From assembly GCF_009363755.1 (NCBI RefSeq), contig NZ_CP045417.1:2170001-2234000 (forward strand): 64,000 nt of DNA. The letters run 5' to 3'. Position 1 is the first letter of the stretch. Every line of letters begins with the position of its first letter. This document shows, piece by piece, positions 46,332 through 54,991 of the stretch. The stretch is from Halomonas sp. THAF5a. GTDB lineage: Bacteria; Pseudomonadota; Gammaproteobacteria; Pseudomonadales; Halomonadaceae. The position numbers and the translations under genes are program-made. The notes beneath the pieces were generated by a model, which saw only the letters and a program-made list of their open reading frames with translations, ran no database searches and was not told where the DNA came from.

Positions 46332-47510
46332 CTAGCCCCGCGCCCAGCGCCGGACCTGACCACGTTCGCGGCGCCAGGCCTGCAGGTAGATCACCACGAA
46401 GAGCCCCCCTACCACCGCCATCAGCCCAAATATCGGGCTGGCCTGTCCGGGCACGAACTCCAGCAGCGAGGTCAGAAACTGTCCGGAGAAGATGGCCATC
46501 GACAGATAGGCCAGGCGGCGGCCACGCTGTGCGGCAGGCGTTCGCTCCACCGTCATGTGATTGACCAGCGGGATCGAGAAGCCGAAGCCGCTGCCGGCGA
46601 AGAGTACCCCGAGGCTCATGAGCCAAAGGCTCTGTGCCCACCCGAATAGCGCCAGGCTCACCGTGTAGCCAGCGAAGGCCAGGACCAGGGTCAGGCCCTC
46701 GCCGATGCGCCCCGCCACCCGAGGCATCAGCATGGCCGCCACCACGGCCACCAGCGAGATGGCGGCCAGGAAGACGCCGATGCCGGCCTCGCCCATGCCC
46801 ATGGCCTTCAGCTCCACGGGCAACAGCACGATAGAGGTGAAGAACAGCATCATCGCCGCCACGGCCGCCACATAGACCAGCCCCATGCCGGCCCCGGATG
46901 CTCGCCCCGCGGCCTCGCTGGCTTGTTCACCCGCGGGGGAGCGTTCCGGCACCCAGACACGCACCATCAAGGCCATCAACCAGGCCAAGAGATAGAGCGC
47001 GAAGGGCCAATACCACTCGATGGCGGCCAGACCGCCGCTGACGAGAAGAAACACGACGCCCCCCAGCTCGATGGCCATGCCCTGCTGGGCCAACATCCTC
47101 AGACGCTCCTGACCATGGTACCAATGCGAAATCAGGCTGGTGCCTGAGGTCATCACCACGGCGGTGGCGGCGCCCAGCAACACTCGGTCGGCAAAGACCG
47201 GCACCGGTCCCTCCTGCAGGATGCCACCCGCTCCCAGCACCCCATAGCTCGCAAGCCCCCATAGCAGCGCCGTATAGGGACCGACATGGTCGATAAGACG
47301 ACCGGCCAGCGGGGCGAAGATCATCACGCCCAGTGCCGGCAGGGTCACCAGCCAGCTGGCGTGACCACTCACCCCGAGGGCGGAGGAAATGACCGTCAGG
47401 CCAGGGGCGACCGCGGTGCCCACCATGATGGTCAGGCAGGCCACGGCCAGCAGGGTAAATCGCCCTCGAGACGAGAGAGGCGACGGAGCGATATCGGATG
47501 TTGAAGCCAC
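46332..47510 (-). CDS. MFS transporter
   Basis: A 392-residue, 12-helix major-facilitator protein (first helix TLLAVACLTIMVGTAVAPGL; motif-A-like GRLIDHVGPYTAL). Drug or metabolite efflux is likely by family, substrate unknown. The start is taken as the GTG at 47510 (VASTSDIAPS) because GAGGA sits 7 bases before it; an ATG 15 codons upstream has no ribosome-binding site. It follows a second MFS gene after 99 bases and is probably part of the same LysR-controlled unit. Confidence 0.85.
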   Translation of the reverse strand: MASTSDIAPSPLSSRGRFTLLAVACLTIMVGTAVAPGLTVISSALGVSGHASWLVTLPALGVMIFAPLAGRLIDHVGPYTALLWGLASYGVLGAGGILQEGPVPVFADRVLLGAATAVVMTSGTSLISHWYHGQERLRMLAQQGMAIELGGVVFLLVSGGLAAIEWYWPFALYLLAWLMALMVRVWVPERSPAGEQASEAAGRASGAGMGLVYVAAVAAMMLFFTSIVLLPVELKAMGMGEAGIGVFLAAISLVAVVAAMLMPRVAGRIGEGLTLVLAFAGYTVSLALFGWAQSLWLMSLGVLFAGSGFGFSIPLVNHMTVERTPAAQRGRRLAYLSMAIFSGQFLTSLLEFVPGQASPIFGLMAVVGGLFVVIYLQAWRRERGQVRRWARG

Positions 47511-47609
47511 AGAAGATCCTCGTTTGCTGGGATGCCTGCCGGCATCCGTCGGCATGGGTATCCGGCATGGCACCGGACGCGTCATCGGGAAGGGAGGGGG
47601 CGTCGAGGG

Positions 47610-48836
47610 TCAGGCCGCTGCCGGGCTGACGGTTGATCCCGCCCGGCGCGCGGCGAGATGCAGCACCAGGGCGCCCAGCGATAGCAGCAGGGACAGGACC
47701 ATCACGCCTTGCCAGCCGAAGGCCGCCATCAGCTGGACCCCGGACAGCGCCCCCAAGGCAGCCCCGAGGTAATAGAACAGCATGTACACGGCATTGAGGC
47801 GGCTCTGGGCGGCGGGCTCGATGGCAAAGACGCGCACCTGGTTCGGCACCTGGGCGGCGAACACCCCCAGATCGATCAGCACGATGCCGACCGCCAGCCC
47901 GACCAGCGAATACGCGAAGCCCCACAGCACCAGCATCCCGATCGACAGCACCAGCAAGGCCAGGGCGATCACCCGCCAGGCACCCAGCCGATTCACCCAG
48001 CGTCCGGAGAGCCTGGCGCCGACGATGCCGGCCATGCCGGCGAGGCCGAACATGCCCGCCTGCTGCAGATCCAGCCCCAGTGGCTCATGGGTGACATGCA
48101 GGGCAAGGCTGGCCCAGATGGCATTGAAGGCGGCAAACCACAGCGCTCCGGTCAGTGCCGACACCCGCAGCAGGGCGTGGCGACGCAGGAGCCCCAGCAT
48201 GGAGGCGAGAAGCGCCGGGTAACGCATGCCGGCAGTCCGCGAGGTCTCCTTCGGCAACAGGCGCCAGAGCAGCAGCCCCCAGAAGAGAGCGACTGCGGCG
48301 GCCGCCCCGTAAACGGCACGCCAGCCCAGATGCTCGGCGATACCGCCGCTGATCACGCGCGACAGGAGAATGCCCAGTGTCAGGCCGCTCATCAGGGTGC
48401 CGATCACCCGCCCCCGCTGCTGCTGGGAGGACATCGAGGCCGCCAGGGGGATCAGCTGCTGGGTGATGTTGGCGCCCACCCCCATCAGGAGGGTACCCAG
48501 CACCATGACCATCCCGTGCCCGGCGAGGGCCTGCATGAGCAGCGACACCACCAGCAGGCAGGAGAGCATCGCGATCAGCCGGCGGCGCGGCATGACATCA
48601 CCCAGCGGAGAGATCAGCAGGATGGCCGCGGCATAGCCGATCTGCGTGGCGAAGGGCACCAGCCCCAGCAGGGTATCACTCAGCGATAGCCCCTCTCGCA
48701 CCGCCGGCAGCAGCGGCTGGTAATAATAGAGGTTGGCCACCGTGAAGGTCACGGCGGCGGTCATCATCAACAGCAGAAAGGGGGAAGGGGCATCGGTCCC
48801 GGCACGGGACGCGGCCGCCTGGCGAGTGGACGTCAT
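47610..48836 (-). CDS. MFS transporter, divergent from a LysR regulator
   Basis: A 408-residue, 12-helix transporter related to the YnfM/sugar-efflux type of MFS (TVANLYYYQPLLPAVREGL is typical of that group; SPLGDVMPRRRLI is the motif-A loop). Start MTSTRQAAAS with GGGAGCTCGACG upstream. It is divergent from a LysR gene across an AT-rich operator region, so that regulator is its likely controller. Confidence 0.9.
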   Translation of the reverse strand: MTSTRQAAASRAGTDAPSPFLLLMMTAAVTFTVANLYYYQPLLPAVREGLSLSDTLLGLVPFATQIGYAAAILLISPLGDVMPRRRLIAMLSCLLVVSLLMQALAGHGMVMVLGTLLMGVGANITQQLIPLAASMSSQQQRGRVIGTLMSGLTLGILLSRVISGGIAEHLGWRAVYGAAAAVALFWGLLLWRLLPKETSRTAGMRYPALLASMLGLLRRHALLRVSALTGALWFAAFNAIWASLALHVTHEPLGLDLQQAGMFGLAGMAGIVGARLSGRWVNRLGAWRVIALALLVLSIGMLVLWGFAYSLVGLAVGIVLIDLGVFAAQVPNQVRVFAIEPAAQSRLNAVYMLFYYLGAALGALSGVQLMAAFGWQGVMVLSLLLSLGALVLHLAARRAGSTVSPAAA

Positions 48837-48913
48837 CGTCGAGCTCCCATGAATGCGCCCGGAGGTCGGGCAATGCGGGGGACTCTAGCGGCCGCCACTT
48901 CATAACAGAAATG

Positions 48914-48950
48914 TTGATATAGTATCTTTCCTATACCAAATTCGTATCAA
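48914..48950. promoter_or_regulatory. Likely LysR operator and divergent promoters
   Basis: An AT-rich island in GC-rich DNA: TTGATA (48914-48919) and TATCAA (48945-48950) are inverted repeats. Inside lies a second one, TATAG (48918-48922) and CTATA (48931-48935). Nested symmetry of this type is usual for LysR-type autoregulated divergent promoters. Confidence 0.6.
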
Positions 48951-48963
48951 TGGCGACTGCCCG

Positions 48964-49878
48964 ATGGAACTCAAGACCCTCAAGACCTTCGTGGCCGTGG
49001 CAGAGCTGCGTAACTTCTCGGCCGCCGCACGCCGACTGCACACGGTCCAGCCAGCGATCAGTCGTCAGATCGCGGATCTGGAAGAGGAGCTCGGCACGCC
49101 ACTATTCTGGCGCAGCACGCGGGAGGTGCGGGTCACCGCGGCCGGCGACGTGCTGCTGGAGGATGCGCGCCGCCTGCTGAGCCTCGAGGCCGAGGCCCGT
49201 GAGCGCGTCCTGCGAGCGGCCGTCGGTCAGAGCGGCCAGTTGCGCATCGGCTACATGAGCTCGGCCACCGCACGCTTCATGCCCGAGCTGATCCAGCGCT
49301 TCAGCCGTCACCATCCCGACGTGCACCTGGAGCTATTCGAGATGACCGCCCAGCAGCAGCTGGATGCCTTCGCCCGCCATGAGATCGACGTGGGGCTCTC
49401 GCGCCCGTTACCCGACCCGGCCCCTCACGGCCTGACCGGCCTGCCGCTGTATCATGATCCGCTGATGGCCATCCTCCCCCTCACGCACCCCCTGGCCGGG
49501 CGCAAACGCCTGGCCCTCGAAGAGCTGGCCCGGGAAGACTTCATCCTCTTCGAGCGCGGCCAGGCCAGCGGCCTGTTCGACGGGATCATCGGCGCCTGCG
49601 GGGAAGCCGGCTTCTCTCCGCGCGTGGTGCGTCAGCCCTCCCAGATGCAGACCCTGCTCAGCCAGGTCGCCGGCGGCCTGGGGCTGGCGATCGCACCGGC
49701 GTGTATTCGCCACCTGCAGAGCCGGGGCTGTGCCTTCATCGGGTTGCACCCTGCCCCACCCCCGATCGCGCTGGAACTTCACCACTCCCCGCATGCGCTG
49801 CGGCCGACGGTGGATGCCTTCCTCGCGCAAGTCGACCAGATGCGTGAGCAGATTCGAGCGCAGATGGAGCTCGAGTGA
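48964..49878 (+). CDS. LysR-family transcriptional regulator
   Basis: A 304-residue LTTR with the N-terminal winged helix (MELKTLKTFVAVAELRNFSAAARRLHTVQPAISRQIADLEEELG) and a periplasmic-binding-like effector domain (GQLRIGYMSSATARFMPELI). It resembles the BenM/CatM-type effector fold, but no inducer can be named. Its first residues lie 127 bases from the divergent MFS gene. Confidence 0.95.
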   Translation: MELKTLKTFVAVAELRNFSAAARRLHTVQPAISRQIADLEEELGTPLFWRSTREVRVTAAGDVLLEDARRLLSLEAEARERVLRAAVGQSGQLRIGYMSSATARFMPELIQRFSRHHPDVHLELFEMTAQQQLDAFARHEIDVGLSRPLPDPAPHGLTGLPLYHDPLMAILPLTHPLAGRKRLALEELAREDFILFERGQASGLFDGIIGACGEAGFSPRVVRQPSQMQTLLSQVAGGLGLAIAPACIRHLQSRGCAFIGLHPAPPPIALELHHSPHALRPTVDAFLAQVDQMREQIRAQMELE

Positions 49879-50052
49879 CGGCCACTCGAGCCATCGGGCG
49901 CCCCCGTCAACGATCGCCTGGATGACCGCACGGCCGGCAACTCCCGGCGGGTGAGGCATCCGGCACTGTCCCGGAACACGGGCAGGCGTACACACCTGGC
50001 GTCCTGCTCGCTAGAATGTCCGGTCCATCTCTCAGGCCGCGTCGACCGTCTC

Positions 50053-50811
50053 ATGCTTGCCAATATCCGAATCGTCCTCGTCCAGACCTACCACCCTGGC
50101 AATATCGGCGCCTCGGCGCGTGCCATGAAGACCATGGGGCTCACCGACCTGGTGCTGGTCAACCCGCGCGACTTCCCTCACCCCGAGGCCAGCCGTCTGG
50201 CCGCCGGCGCCGAGGACATCGTCGACGCAGCCCGAGTGGTCGGCACGCTGGCCGAGGCGGTGAGCGACTGCGTCCAGGTAATCGGCGCCAGCGCCCGACT
50301 GCGCAGCATGCCCCTGCCCCACTTCGACGAGCCGGACGAGATGGCCCGGGACGTCGTCGCCCAGGCCGCCGATGACCCGGTGGCGCTGGTCTTCGGCCGC
50401 GAGCGCTTCGGGCTGACCAATGACGAGATCCGCTGCTGCAGCCACCAGGTGAGCATCCCGGCCAACCCGGACTACGGCATCCTCAACCTCTCCCAGGCCG
50501 TGCAGGTGCTCGCCCACGAGGTGTTCACCGCCTGGCGCCGGCGCCCGGAGAGCGACTTTCGCCTGGCGCGGCCGGACAGGGATCGCCGCCCGTCTCGGGA
50601 GCAGCTGGGCCACTTCCATGAGCACCTCGCCAGGGTGATGCGTGAAAGCGGCTTTATCACCCAGCCCCATGCCCGCACCGAGGCGCAGCTCCAGGCGCTG
50701 TTCGCCCGCGCCGAGCCGTCGCGCAAGGAGCTCTCGCTGCTGCGCGGCCTGCTCGCCTCGCTGGAGCAGCACCTCCCCGCGCCCCCTGACGAGGGCAACG
50801 GCGAGGAGTGA
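50053..50811 (+). CDS. trmJ: tRNA (cytidine/uridine-2'-O-)-methyltransferase TrmJ
   Basis: SPOUT methyltransferase for position 32 of tRNA. The 252-residue protein starts MLANIRIVLVQTYHPGNIGASARAMK. It contains ALVFGRERFGLTNDEI and SIPANPDYGILNLSQAVQVLAHE, the knot signatures, and a C-terminal helical extension. The TrmJ-SuhB pairing of E. coli is not seen here. No ribosome-binding site is strong, but the start fits homologues. Confidence 0.95.
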   Translation: MLANIRIVLVQTYHPGNIGASARAMKTMGLTDLVLVNPRDFPHPEASRLAAGAEDIVDAARVVGTLAEAVSDCVQVIGASARLRSMPLPHFDEPDEMARDVVAQAADDPVALVFGRERFGLTNDEIRCCSHQVSIPANPDYGILNLSQAVQVLAHEVFTAWRRRPESDFRLARPDRDRRPSREQLGHFHEHLARVMRESGFITQPHARTEAQLQALFARAEPSRKELSLLRGLLASLEQHLPAPPDEGNGEE

Positions 50812-50836
50812 CGCCCCGGCGACAGGGGCAAGACAC

Positions 50837-50866
50837 GACGACGGCGGCCCGCAGGCCGCCGTCGTC
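50837..50866. terminator. Hairpin between convergent trmJ and antiporter genes
   Basis: A 13-bp perfect stem (GACGACGGCGGCC with its complement) and loop CGCA. The U-tract is absent (ATCAAT follows). Its symmetry and place between two stops suggest a shared transcript end. Confidence 0.6.
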
Positions 50867-50894
50867 ATCAATACCGATCAGGGTCGGCGGGCGA

Positions 50895-52244
50895 TCACAG
50901 GGTCATCGCCGCCAGCCAGCCGAAGCCGATCAGCGGGATGTTGTAGTGCAGGAAGGTCGGCACCACGCTGTCCCAGATATGGTCGTGCTGGCGGTCGACG
51001 TTGAGACCCGAGGTCGGCCCGAGGGTCGAGTCCGAGGCCGGCGAGCCGGCATCACCCAGCGCCGCCGCGGTGCCCACCAGCGCCACCGTGGCCAGCGGCG
51101 AGAAGCCGAACTGGATCGCCAGGGGCACGAAGATCGCGGCAATGATCGGGATGGTCGAGAAGGAGGAGCCGATCCCCAGGGTGATGAACAGCCCCACCAG
51201 CAGCATCAGCAGCGCGGCCAGGCCGCGGTTGTCGCCGATCATCTCGGCGCTGGCGGTGACCAGGGTCTCCACCTCGCCGGTGGCGGTCATCACCGCGGCG
51301 AAGCCCGAGGCCGAGATCATGATGAAGCCGATCAGCGCCATCATGCGCATGCCGCTGGTGAAGAGGTCATCGGCCTCGCGCCACTTGAAGATGCCACCCA
51401 GCGACAGCAGCGCGAAGCCGACCAGGCCGCCCAGCACCATCGAGCCGGTATAGAGCTGGATGCCCAGGGCCGCGACGATGGCGACGATGGACATCGCCAC
51501 GCCCAGCGCATGGGGCTCCTGGGCCTCGGGGTGGTGGTGCGGCACGTTGGTGGTGGCGACCTCCGCGGCCTCGTAGTCGCGCGGCTTGCGGTAGCTGACG
51601 AACAGGGCCACCAGCAGCCCCAGCGCCATGCCGCCCACCGGCACGCCCATCGCCACGGGCACCATGCCGCGGGTGATCTGAAGGCCCAGCGCCTCACCGG
51701 CCTGGTTGATGTTGGCCAGCAGGATGTCGTTGAGAAAGATCGCCCCGAAGCCCACCGGCAGCAGCATGTAGGGCGCCGTCAGGCCGAAGGTCAGCGCACA
51801 GGCCACCGCACGCCGGTCCAGGCGCAGCTGGTTCATCACCTTGAGCAGCGGCGGGATCAGGATCGGGATGAAGGCGATGTGCACCGGGATCAGGTTCTGC
51901 GAGGAGACCGCCACCAGCAGCACCGAGCCGAGCAGCAGGTACTTCACCGTGGCCTGGCGACTGGCCGAGGCCTCCTGGCCGAGCAGCGCGATCAGCCGGC
52001 GCGCCAGCAGGTCCGGCAGCCCCGAGCGCGAGATCGCCACCGCGAAGGCGCCCAGGGTGGCATAGGCCAGGGCCACCTTGGCGCCGCCGCCGACCCCGTC
52101 GTTGAACGCCGCGAGCGTCTCCGTGACGGAGAGCCCCCCGACCAGCCCGCCGGCCAGTGCCCCGACCACCAGGGCGAAGACCACCGAGACCCGCGCCAGT
52201 GATAGCCCCACCATCACAAGCACCGCAACAATTACCGCATTCAT
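50895..52244 (-). CDS. Na+/H+ antiporter family protein (NhaC/YuiF-like)
   Basis: A 449-residue, 11-12-helix inner-membrane protein of the ion-transporter superfamily. Typical motifs are [35 protein letters not shown] and the C-terminal [20 protein letters not shown] / [20 protein letters not shown] histidine-rich cytosolic loop ([13 protein letters not shown]) could sense pH or metal. Halophiles rely on such antiporters; exact ions are not shown. Its start [10 protein letters not shown] is preceded by weak Shine-Dalgarno bases. Confidence 0.88.
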   Translation of the reverse strand: MNAVIVAVLVMVGLSLARVSVVFALVVGALAGGLVGGLSVTETLAAFNDGVGGGAKVALAYATLGAFAVAISRSGLPDLLARRLIALLGQEASASRQATVKYLLLGSVLLVAVSSQNLIPVHIAFIPILIPPLLKVMNQLRLDRRAVACALTFGLTAPYMLLPVGFGAIFLNDILLANINQAGEALGLQITRGMVPVAMGVPVGGMALGLLVALFVSYRKPRDYEAAEVATTNVPHHHPEAQEPHALGVAMSIVAIVAALGIQLYTGSMVLGGLVGFALLSLGGIFKWREADDLFTSGMRMMALIGFIMISASGFAAVMTATGEVETLVTASAEMIGDNRGLAALLMLLVGLFITLGIGSSFSTIPIIAAIFVPLAIQFGFSPLATVALVGTAAALGDAGSPASDSTLGPTSGLNVDRQHDHIWDSVVPTFLHYNIPLIGFGWLAAMTL

Positions 52245-52384
52245 GAGAGATTCCCGAAAATGGAGTTGGATTCAGACGAGACGGCGCGGAATTCTACCAG
52301 ATGGGGACCGGCCCTGCCGGCGCCGGGCACGGGATTGTCATGGCCCCGTCATCGCAGCCTCACGGCGCTGTCATGACCATGGGC

Positions 52385-52528
52385 GATAAGGGAAGGACCC
52401 GGCAAGGGAGACTGCCGACCTCGGTGACAGGGACGCCAGGGGCAGGAAGCCCCACAGGGAGTGCGGCATCGGGACGATGCCCAGGAGGGAGCGATACCGC
52501 CACGACGCCCGCGTCGTGGCGTTTTTTT
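52385..52528 (+). ncRNA. Putative CsrB/RsmZ-type CsrA-sequestering small RNA
   Basis: A 144-base non-coding stretch in which GGA is displayed in successive small hairpins. Seen are GGG-AAGGA-CCC (52390-52400), GGCA-AGGGAGAC-TGCC (52401-52416), GGTG-ACAGGGA-CGCC (52423-52437), GGGGC-AGGAA-GCCCC (52439-52453), CAC-AGGGA-GTG (52453-52463) and GGCATC-GGGAC-GATGCC (52465-52481). These are followed by unpaired AGGAGGGA (52483-52490) and a strong terminator, CGCCACGACG/CGTCGTGGCG plus seven T (52498-52528). Eight GGA motifs, mostly in loops, are the hallmark of CsrB, RsmX/Y/Z and relatives. The 5' end is uncertain; no canonical GacA box (TGTAAG-N6-CTTACA) was found, but TGTCATGR occurs twice upstream (52336-52343, 52369-52376). 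Confidence 0.85.
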
Positions 52529-52530
52529 CA

Positions 52531-53553
52531 TCATCGGCGATCGAGGCCGGCCCACCCCGGCACGCCCCGGCGGATCCGCCGGGAAAAGTCGGCGGCGTCG
52601 TGGGCCTGCCTGGCGCGCTCGGTGATGTCGCCCAGTCGGCGCAGCTCACGGAGGCGGTACCCCTCGACCAGGCCGCCATGCTCATGGACGTATCCCGGCA
52701 GCAGTCCGCTGAGCAGCAGGCGATGATCCAGCGGCAGCCCCTCGATGATCCGGCGCATCATGGCGAACACCAGGGTCGTGCAGTTGGCGCTGACGGTGTG
52801 ATAGAAGCGCGGCTCGTGGTCGAGCTCGCTGGCCGCGGCGACCAGCGAGAGCAGCAGCCGGCGCCGCGTCTCGGCCGACAGCGTGCTGTGGTAGAGGGTC
52901 ACCCGCTCGCCGCGCACGTTGCTGCGCAGGCGCACCGCATCGCGCTCGTCGGCGGCGATGATCGCCAGCTCGTACTGCTTGAAGAAGCCACCGATCTCCG
53001 AGAAGCCCTCGTCGCGCGCCCGGCGCACCTCCACCGAGAAGGCCACGAACTCCTTCACCCGGCCATCGTCCCCGGCGAAGCCGAAGGAGATGAGCACGTG
53101 GGCGATGCCCGGTCGCCCCCAGCTCGAGACGATCAGGTCCACGCTGCTCAGTCGGTCGAGGTCATAGGTGCGTCGCTCCCAGCCGCCCCGGGCAGTCTCC
53201 CGGGTCTGCCAGTCGAAGTGGCGCACATGGTCCAGGACCAGCCGCTGCCCCAGGACGCGGCCGGTGGCGAGATGGGCGACGTCCTCGGCCCAGTCCCGAT
53301 CCGCCTGCGGCACGAGCCGCCGCCACCAGGCCAGCAGCGCGGCCATCTGCACGACGCTGCCGACCAGCGCTGCGAGCGACGCCCCGTACCCGGCGAGGAC
53401 AAGCCAGCCCGCCCCCGCCACCAGCCACAGCCCCACCCCGCCCAACCGCCAGGGGCGCGGCAGCGGCAGGCGATGGCCCAGGGCCAGCGCGCCCCACAGG
53501 GTGGCGAGCACGATCCCCAGCCCCAGCAGGCCCTCCAGCAGTGCCATGATCAT
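52531..53553 (-). CDS. DUF4105 (Lnb N-terminal-like) membrane protein
   Basis: A 340-residue protein with two or three N-terminal hydrophobic segments, then a periplasmic DUF4105 domain. The catalytic-type cysteine is in HTVSANCTTLVFAMM, and a conserved VSSWGRPGIAHVLISFGF segment supplies the expected histidine, as in papain-like cysteine enzymes of the Lnb type. Homologues occur across gammaproteobacteria without clear function; lipoprotein acyl transfer is known only for Lnb itself. The start at 53553 (MIMALLEG) is preferred over one six codons upstream because GAGGA precedes it. Its stop lies 2 bases from the sRNA terminator on the other strand. Confidence 0.82.
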   Translation of the reverse strand: MIMALLEGLLGLGIVLATLWGALALGHRLPLPRPWRLGGVGLWLVAGAGWLVLAGYGASLAALVGSVVQMAALLAWWRRLVPQADRDWAEDVAHLATGRVLGQRLVLDHVRHFDWQTRETARGGWERRTYDLDRLSSVDLIVSSWGRPGIAHVLISFGFAGDDGRVKEFVAFSVEVRRARDEGFSEIGGFFKQYELAIIAADERDAVRLRSNVRGERVTLYHSTLSAETRRRLLLSLVAAASELDHEPRFYHTVSANCTTLVFAMMRRIIEGLPLDHRLLLSGLLPGYVHEHGGLVEGYRLRELRRLGDITERARQAHDAADFSRRIRRGVPGWAGLDRR

Positions 53554-53616
53554 CGTCGTCCTCGCCGGCATGATGGCGCGAGGCTACCACGAGCGCACTG
53601 TCGGTGGACAAGGCGC

Positions 53617-53847
53617 TCAGGCGGCGATGGCGAGCCCCGCCGACTGGCGCACGGCGAGCTCGTCGATCAGCCCCGAGACCTCCAGCAGGTTCTTCAGCCG
53701 CCGCTTGCTCTCCGAGGCCGGCTGGGGCTGCAGGAACTCGCCCGGGGCCGAGAAGACGCCGATGGCGCCCGGGTCGTGCCAGAAACAGCGTTCGTGCCAA
53801 TAGAACCCGACGCCAGGCGCTCGGTCGACCGCGCGGTTCGCGCTCAT
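53617..53847 (-). pseudogene. Remnant of a histone-deacetylase/acetylpolyamine amidohydrolase family gene, internal and 3' part deleted
   Basis: The 76 codons begin like HDAC-superfamily proteins (VGFYWHERCFWHDPGAIGVF, then EFLQPQPASESKRRLKNLLE). The VR of the first region is followed directly by QSAGLAIAA and then a stop. In full-length relatives the SAGLAIAA segment lies about 70 residues further on, before the catalytic HH and zinc ligands. So this looks like an in-frame internal deletion plus loss of the 3' end. No zinc ligands remain. Confidence 0.72.
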
Positions 53848-54005
53848 GCCTCCCCCTCCCGTCGCTTCCCCCTCCCGATCGACACGACCGGGCCTTGCCA
53901 CGACGCGACCATCGGCTTGCTCCGGGGGATGGCCTCGAGGGAGCTGCGCCCCGCGTCGATCGCCTGGCGGAGATCGCCCGCCTCGAGGTCGGTGATGCTG
54001 CGCAC
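53844..54005 (-). CDS. Small ORF of unknown origin, 53 aa
   Basis: A GTG directly after the ridA stop (TGAGTG) opens 53 codons ending in GCATGA, whose ATG starts the HDAC remnant. The sequence (SITDLEAGDLRQAIDAGRSS) looks coding in composition and could be the N-terminal piece of a broken enzyme, but no family was recognised. It may be another remnant in this decayed locus. Confidence 0.4.
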   Translation of the reverse strand: MRSITDLEAGDLRQAIDAGRSSLEAIPRSKPMVASWQGPVVSIGRGKRREGEA

Positions 54006-54362
54006 TCAGCCCTCCGGAAGCGCCGCCGTGACCATGATCTCGACCTTCCACTCCGGCTTGGCGAGCTTGGCCTCGACGGCGGCCCGCACCGGCGGGCGGC
54101 CCGGCACCACCCAGCTGTCCCAGGCGGCGTTCATCTGGTCGAACTCGGCCATGCTGGTCACCCAGATCTGGGCGGCGATCAGCTGCGCCTTGGAGGTCCC
54201 CGCGCGGGCCAACAGGTCGTCGATGCGCGCCAGCACCTGCTCGGTCTGGCCGCGCATGTCGGCGCTCGGGTCGCTCGGCACCTGACCGGCCAGATAGACG
54301 GTGCCGTTGTGCACGGTGATCTGGCTCATGCGGGCGTTGCTGTCGTGGTGGGTGACGGTCAT
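54006..54362 (-). CDS. RidA-family enamine/imine deaminase
   Basis: A 118-residue YjgF/YER057c/UK114 protein; family members hydrolyse reactive enamines or imines from PLP enzymes. Seen are VHNGTVYLAGQVPSD, the catalytic arginine in PPVRAAVEAKLA and the C-terminal VEIMVTAALP. The start MTVTHHDSNA follows GAGAGCTCGCC. Intact between two HDAC-family remnants and near a PLP aminotransferase, it would act on the products of an amine pathway. Confidence 0.9.
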   Translation of the reverse strand: MTVTHHDSNARMSQITVHNGTVYLAGQVPSDPSADMRGQTEQVLARIDDLLARAGTSKAQLIAAQIWVTSMAEFDQMNAAWDSWVVPGRPPVRAAVEAKLAKPEWKVEIMVTAALPEG

Positions 54363-54388
54363 GGCGAGCTCTCTCGTGGTGATGGCAG

Positions 54389-54783
54389 TCAGGCTGCGGT
54401 GAAGCCGCCGAGGAAGGCGGCCAGGTTGTCGCCCAGGTGCTCGGTGGGGTAGCCCCCCTCCTGCACCAGCACCGTGGGCAGGCCGAGGGCGGCGATGCGT
54501 TGCCCCACGGCGGTGAAATCCTCGGTCTCGAGCGCCAGGCCGGCCAACGGGTCGTCCTTGTGGGCATCGAGGCCCAGGGCGACCACCACGGACTCGGGGC
54601 GGAAGGCCTCGAGCCGTGCGATCAGGCGATCCAGGGCGGCCAGGAAGGCCGCGCCGTCGCTGCCCAGGGGCAGCGGCAGGTTGACGTTGGCGCCGGCCCC
54701 TCCGGCGAGTCCACCGCCCGGCCTCGCAGCAGGAAGGTCGGCGGCGCATGGCGCTGCTGGTCGGGATGATAGAAGAGCTTCAT
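54389..54783 (-). pseudogene. Broken acetylpolyamine amidohydrolase (AphA/HDAC family) gene
   Basis: The start is intact, with AGGAGTGCC before ATG, and encodes MKLFYHPDQQRHAPPTFLLR-GRAVDSPEG, the family N-terminus. Near 54700 the reading changes frame into GAGANVNLPLPLGSDGAAFL and the normal C-terminus (VVALGLDAHKDDPLAGLALE; VLVQEGGYPTEHLGDNLAAFL) to a stop. About 190 residues of the catalytic centre, including the His-His pair and two zinc ligands, are missing. A large deletion with a frameshift is the simplest reading. Confidence 0.8.
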
Positions 54784-54991
54784 CGGTGGCACTCCTGTGT
54801 CCGACCATCGCCGGATCTCGGATCGATAGGGGGCATCGAGGACTTCAACATGCCGAGGCGAGGCGTGGAACGCAAGCCGGGGAACGAGAGGCCGCTCGTC
54901 CCACTCGGCACAGATGCTATGGTGTCGCCAGCTCCATCGCCTCATCCGCAGAGACGACCCTGCACCCCCGACCACCGACTGGGAGTTCCCG

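Noticed and set aside
52336..52376. A canonical GacA-binding box upstream of the sRNA
   Set aside because: TGTAAG-N6-CTTACA is not present; the two TGTCATGR copies are direct repeats, not the known palindrome.
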